Assembly (NCBI GenBank): GCA_025765615.1
Contig: JAIVFJ010000594.1
Coordinates: forward strand, 1-20,730
Direction: 5' to 3'
DNA from: Zopfochytrium polystomum
Taxonomy: Eukaryota; Chytridiomycota; Chytridiomycetes; Chytridiales; Chytridiaceae
Length of the DNA: 20,730 nt
Shown here piece by piece: positions 16,886 through 20,730 of the stretch. A program made the position numbers and the translations under genes. Positions within the stretch are counted from its first letter, which is position 1; each line of letters opens with the position of its first letter. Under the pieces are notes generated by a model, which had not been told where the DNA came from, did no database searches, and was given only the letters and a program-made list of their open reading frames with translations.

Positions 16886-17919
16886 CTGCCTGTATGTCTC
16901 TCTCTCTACGAAATGATTTCGTCCTCAATATGGCGCACCGGGTTCGTTGCCAACGACGGGAAGTGGGAGGGGAGGGAGTAGAGGGGCGAAGCGAGGTAGA
17001 GAAAGGTGGGGCGGTGAAGGCGCTGCTGGGGTCAGTCTTTTTATTTCTTTCCTTTTTTTTTATTTTGTGGTTGTCCTTCTCCTTTCTCAACATAACATCT
17101 CCGCTTGCAGTGTTGCTTCAGAGAGCCGCTTGCTTGCTTGCTTGCGTGCTTTCTTGCTTGATAGACAGATAGATGGACTGCTTGACCCCACCCGGTGCCC
17201 GGAGTGGCCGGACGTTTTCCTGCCAAGCTTGACAGCGGAGTTTGAAAAATTGAACGAGAAGATCGATGATCAATGCGGCTGAAAATCAAAGCAACCGAAA
17301 AGGGTTAAACCACGCGAAAGGAAAAAACGCAGGCGCCCCTTCGCGGGTGGGCCGGGTTTTTCAAAATGGCTGTGTCGATCTGCTCTCAACACAGTTCGTC
17401 CGAAGCGATCGTGAGAGACGTTCCGCCTTTCCTCAGAGTGAAAAGCCCATCGTCATTGCCTCCGGACGCCTTTCGTTTTTCCTTGTTTTAGTGTCATCAG
17501 CCACGCTGTGGTCCTGTTTCCTGCATGTGCCTGGGCGCCGTCGGGCGAGACATCGTGGTCTCCAGGGTCGAGCAGCTCTGCAAAGAGGGCGGTGAACACT
17601 GCCGTTTTGAACTTCCACTCATATCATCGTCGTCATCATCATCATCACCATCATCCTCAGCAAAGCCCAACCACCAAACGCACTAGTGCCTGCTCTGTCT
17701 GGTCTCCCACTCACTCACTCAGGGGGGCAGGGTGTCTGTTCTCCACAATAATAATAAAAATATTTTATTTGTTTTTCTACTCTGTGGGATGACGGGGCAG
17801 GCACGTTGGATCCCCATTACCGAACGAAGCGAGGTTCACACACGCATACACACACACACCCACACTGAACCAATCTCCATGCCATGTCACCCACCAAAAA
17901 AACGGGAAAGGGATTCAGG

Positions 17920-17922
<3 letters not shown>

Positions 17923-17962
<40 letters not shown>
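17923..17962. repeat. (ACAG)10 microsatellite
   Basis: Ten perfect ACAG units on the coding strand of the PH-domain gene, ending 43 bases before its ATG. Confidence 0.97.
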
Positions 17963-17963
<1 letters not shown>

Positions 17964-18005
17964 TAGCTCCTCCCTCAAACAAATGGCACCGGCCCAACAG
18001 TAGAG

Positions 18006-20178
18006 ATGGCGGCGTCGGCGGCGTCGGGGGCGGGCTTCTGCGACGTCCCGTCTGCTGAGCAACAGCAGCAGCAGCATCAACCGCGGCGTCCACTAGCACT
18101 GCCACCCGCACCGTCAACAAGGCGTCTACTCCTACCCCCCCTGCAGTCGCCCGTCACCACGACTGCTGCCGCCTCCCCCTCCTCGGCCGCGGACTCCACG
18201 TTCATCCTGCAGGGCTTCCTCCTCTCCCCCCGTGCCCGCGCCGGCCCCTTCGTCTCGGTCGCCGCATCGGCCTCGGCATCGTCCATCGCCACCAGCGAAG
18301 AGCGCTTCGCCATGCTCGTCGCCCCGACCCACGTCAACGACGTCCAGGATGTCTTCATGGAGCTTTCTCGAAACGCCCGTCGCCGACATTGTCATGCCGG
18401 GAAACCCCCGCCGCCAGCGCCGCCACCACCCGACGGGGCGGCGCTGCCGACGGAGAAGCCATGCTCAGGTGCTTGGGCCACATTACAAAAGCGGCGGTGC
18501 AAGGCAAGTGTGTTGGAAGCCGATCGTCCCCCCTTGGTTAGTTCGCCTCCTCTTCCTGACCTTTTCCATAATCCCACACAGGCTCGCCGCTTTTGGTCCT
18601 GACGGCGGCGAATCCGGCATCGTTCGAGTACATTCATCTCACCGACATTACCGGGATCCTCGATGAGGTCGATTTGCGCCAGCCCTGCCACTTTGTGCTC
18701 CAAACCGGCAAAGGATCCAAAGACTATCGCTTCCATGTAAAAACCTCCTACGAGTACACAGACTGGATTGCGGCTCTCCGTGCATGCGTTCAGGTGGGCG
18801 TGGAAGTCCGGAAGGAGATGGTAGCAACAAGAGGACCCAAGCAGGCGGCGGCGTCAGCTGCGAAAGGACGAGCTCTTGGTCTGTGGAAGGGCACCCTCGG
18901 CACAGGCCAACCGGTGGCGGCGGCGACATCGGCGGGTCACTTCAGCGCAAGTGGAGGAGCCTACTCATAGTGGACAAACGCAGACAGTCGAGAGGAATGC
19001 CCACTGGAACGCTGGGGTGTTGAGCGGCCCGGACGACAGCGACGAGACTGCGTCACCCGGCTCCACGCCTCATTCAATTAGATCTCCGGCTGTCGGGGCG
19101 TCAAACTTGGCTGAGCCGAAACCAACATCTCCACCGAGTCGCACAGACTCTTACAACGAGCGTTCCAGATCGACGACGCCGATGGAGTCACCAATGTTTG
19201 TCCCCCTCTCCCTGGTCAGCGGGCATGCGAGCGGCAACAGGCCTGGCCACCCGGCGGGCTCGCTGTATCCGTCCCACGGCAGCGACGTCCAAATGAAAGA
19301 CATCTCGTCGCTTTCTTCCCTTTCTCAGCACGGCGACACTTCGACAGAGGCATCACCGATGCCGCAAAGCGGTCAAATCCTCATGTCTGTTGCCGAGAAC
19401 CCCGCTTTCATCGATTTCCTCTCTTCGAGCCGGACGTTGACGTCGAGAACGGATGTTACGATTACCGGCCCTCCACAAGAAGCACCACCAGAATCAGAGG
19501 AAGTCGCAGCTTCCACCAACAAGACTCCGTTGGCTCCTACAACCACAACCGAGTCTGTCGTCACGGCCACGTTGGAGGCGCCAATGTCACCTGGAACTGC
19601 ATCGTCATTGGTAGTGACCTCACCCACAGCAGCCGGTCCCCTCGAGCACAAAAGTAACAAGCCCAGCCGCGAAGCGCCTCTCACAGATTTCCATCGCCAG
19701 TTCGACTCCTTCCCGCCGACGAGAATCGGTGGTTGAAGCGCCACTCCCCGCCGCGGCCAGCGCAACGAGCAGCAACACCGCAGCTGCCGCATCGACCGCC
19801 GCAACCCCGTCGAACCCGTCGCTGTTTCAGTCTTTTTTCCGCCGCCTGTCGACGATCTCCAGCTCGGGCTCGTTGTCCGTCGGCTCGGGGACGGCGGCGG
19901 CCGCGGCAGCGGAGCCGCAGAACAGCAGCCACCCGCCGGCGATCCCGGAGTCGCCCGAGGAGGAGGAAGAAGACGGCGTGACCACGCCGGTCCGCGCAAA
20001 GCCCGCCGCGGCCTTGCAGTCGCGCAGCCCGTCGCGGGCATCGGCGGTGTCAGTCGAGTCGCGAACGTCGACGGTCGCCGCGGTGAACGCCAGCCGCTCG
20101 GTGGCTGCTTCGCCGATCCCGCCCGTCCCGGTGTTGTCCATGGCTGCCGGCAGGTCCGCATCAATGGCTGAACGATGA
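18006..20178 (+). CDS. PH-domain protein with long Ser/Pro/Ala-rich tail
   Basis: Exons 18006-18507, 18582 to about 18878, about 18952-19610 and 19687-20178 give about 649 residues. Introns 1 (74 nt, GTGTGT...ACAG) and 3 (76 nt, GTAGTG...ACAG) are well placed. Intron 2 is uncertain: GTCTGT at 18879 with an acceptor at 18945 or 18951 fits the frame, and a GTAGCA donor at 18821 with an acceptor at 18905 also does. Seen: a Gln run near residue 20; then the PH domain (about 150-255) with KASSPLLVLTAANPASFEYI, HLTDITGILDEV, CHFVLQTGKGSKDYRFHV and the closing helix EYTDWIAALRACV holding the invariant Trp. The tail contains FQSFFRRLSTISSSGSLSVG and an acidic EEEEED block. Family knowledge: PH domains bind phosphoinositides or proteins at membranes. 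The N-terminal half of the domain is atypical, with a Pro run. Likely a peripheral membrane adaptor; no ortholog recognised. Confidence 0.72.
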
Positions 20179-20503
20179 TGGAGGTCGTTCGTTTCTTTTC
20201 CAGTTGAGTTTTTTTTGGTTCGCTCACGCAGTTCTTTGTCCGCGGTCTAGTCTCATCTAATCGTCCGTCGCTCAGCTATTGGTTTGTTTGCTCTCCCTGT
20301 ATCTCCTTCTACTGCCCTCCTCGCTTCATAGAGGTGTGGCTCCGATTTTTTTTTGCAAAAAGTTCTCATCTTCAGTCGTTACTTTATACATGCTTCCAAA
20401 ACCCCCGTACTTCATATTGGCGTTGCTACTTCTTTTCTATCGCTTTTCCGATTGATCTTTTTTCGATTCGAATGAACACGCACCTTTCAGCCCAAACCCT
20501 TCG
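20179..20503. other. Spacer downstream of the PH-domain gene
   Basis: 3' flank of the PH-domain gene and presumed upstream region of the next plus-strand gene. It is pyrimidine-rich with several T runs (20208, 20345, 20457). No gene seen. Confidence 0.5.
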
Positions 20504-20730
20504 ATGACCTCTTCCCTTTGGAATATTCGCCGCGGAATCGGCGCAGAAAACGAACGACGCAACAACTCGGGAACAGACACCGAGTTTGAAGTCTCTTTTG
20601 AATTGATGGAAGTCCCGCACTTCTTTCTGCCCCAAATTGAAAGTCCCTCGCTTCGTTCCGACCTGCCATTCCACCAACCTTTGACTTCCGTCCGAAAATT
20701 CCCTCCTTCCATATACCCTCCCATCCGGTT
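20504..20730 (+). CDS. Possible 5' end of an unknown protein gene, cut by the window edge
   Basis: ATG at 20504 opens a frame that stays open for 75 codons to the right edge, with an in-frame TGA about 60 bases upstream. The translation begins MTSSLWNIRRGIGAENERRN and continues with mixed composition (EFEVSFELMEVPHFFLPQIE), which looks more protein-like than the opposite strand, also open over much of this stretch. No signal peptide or domain can be recognised in this short piece. The same direction as the PH gene and the 325-base gap are compatible with a new gene. Confidence is modest. Confidence 0.4.
   Translation, partial: MTSSLWNIRRGIGAENERRNNSGTDTEFEVSFELMEVPHFFLPQIESPSLRSDLPFHQPLTSVRKFPPSIYPPIR

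Larger units (their letters stand above)
16816..18005. promoter_or_regulatory. Divergent upstream region of NTF2-HN1 and PH-domain genes
   Basis: 1190 bases between divergent starts. It holds a GTCT/CT repeat next to the NTF2-HN1 start (16840-16910), a GCTT repeat near 17128-17160, a CATCAT repeat (about 17620-17660), a CA repeat (about 17836-17865), and an ACAG repeat next to the PH-gene start (17923-17962). The stretch 17280-17620 has no recognisable reading frame on either strand. Promoters for both genes must lie here, but no specific site is assignable. Confidence 0.5.

Noticed and set aside
16339..17172. 277-codon open frame on the plus strand
   Set aside because: It runs antisense over NTF2-HN1 exon 1 and its repeat-rich upstream region. 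Its composition is driven by (GTCT)n and GC-rich antisense sequence.
17430..17620. Possible minus-strand exon (AVFTALFAELLDPGDHD)
   Set aside because: Short, with no start codon, no family resemblance and no partner exon found.
17836..17962. Short repeats as a possible CRISPR or satellite array
   Set aside because: These are simple 2- and 4-base microsatellites without spacers, in a eukaryotic context.
19373..20227. 284-codon open frame on the minus strand
   Set aside because: It is the antisense shadow of the PH-domain gene's last two exons, rich in Arg and Pro as expected from GC-rich antisense.

Overview
The window is eukaryotic nuclear DNA, most likely from an early-diverging (chytrid-like) fungus; that placement is an inference. 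The evidence is a GC-rich gene set split by short GT-AG introns (mostly 59-118 nt, several at 74-79), an intron-containing tRNA-Tyr, a fungal-type secreted AttH/CrtC-like lipocalin protein, a PASK-like kinase, a four-helix MARVEL-like membrane protein, Tc1/mariner debris, and abundant microsatellites and homopolymers. No operons, ribosome-binding sites or CRISPR arrays were seen.

Left part, 1-5.1 kb, a decayed region. It holds the 5' part of a divergent actin gene with a 5-nt frame-breaking insertion (1-253, minus), an AttH-like secreted protein gene broken by several frame changes (1156-2546, minus), an intact tRNA-Tyr (3294-3382, plus), and a secreted ADP-ribosyltransferase-like gene (3455-4828, minus). 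The last has a signal-peptide exon with no start codon, directly next to a degenerate Tc1/mariner transposase (4836-5095, minus).

Middle part, 5.6-11.5 kb, intact genes. These are a mitochondrial-type PP2C phosphatase with three exons (5641-7669, minus), a prolyl-hydroxylase-like 2-oxoglutarate/Fe(II) oxygenase with three exons (8105-9249, minus), and a single-exon MARVEL-like four-helix protein (10088-11527, plus). The last two are divergent and share an 838-bp upstream region.

Right part, 12-20.7 kb. A broken PASK-like kinase locus contains a second copy of one exon (12402-13707, minus). It is followed by a tail-anchored membrane protein (14590-15237, plus), convergent with an NTF2-like protein fused to Jupiter/HN1-type PPGG motifs (15458-16815, minus). 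A PH-domain protein with four exons (18006-20178, plus) comes next, and the 5' end of a possible further gene runs off the right edge.

Five protein genes read cleanly over 0.6-2 kb each, while the actin, AttH, transferase, transposase and kinase loci each contain several frame breaks. This argues for real pseudogenes rather than uniformly poor sequence. Four of the five intact genes carry GACA/GA repeats on their coding strand upstream of the start codon. The two most interesting items are the decayed secreted transferase beside transposon debris and the NTF2-HN1 fusion.
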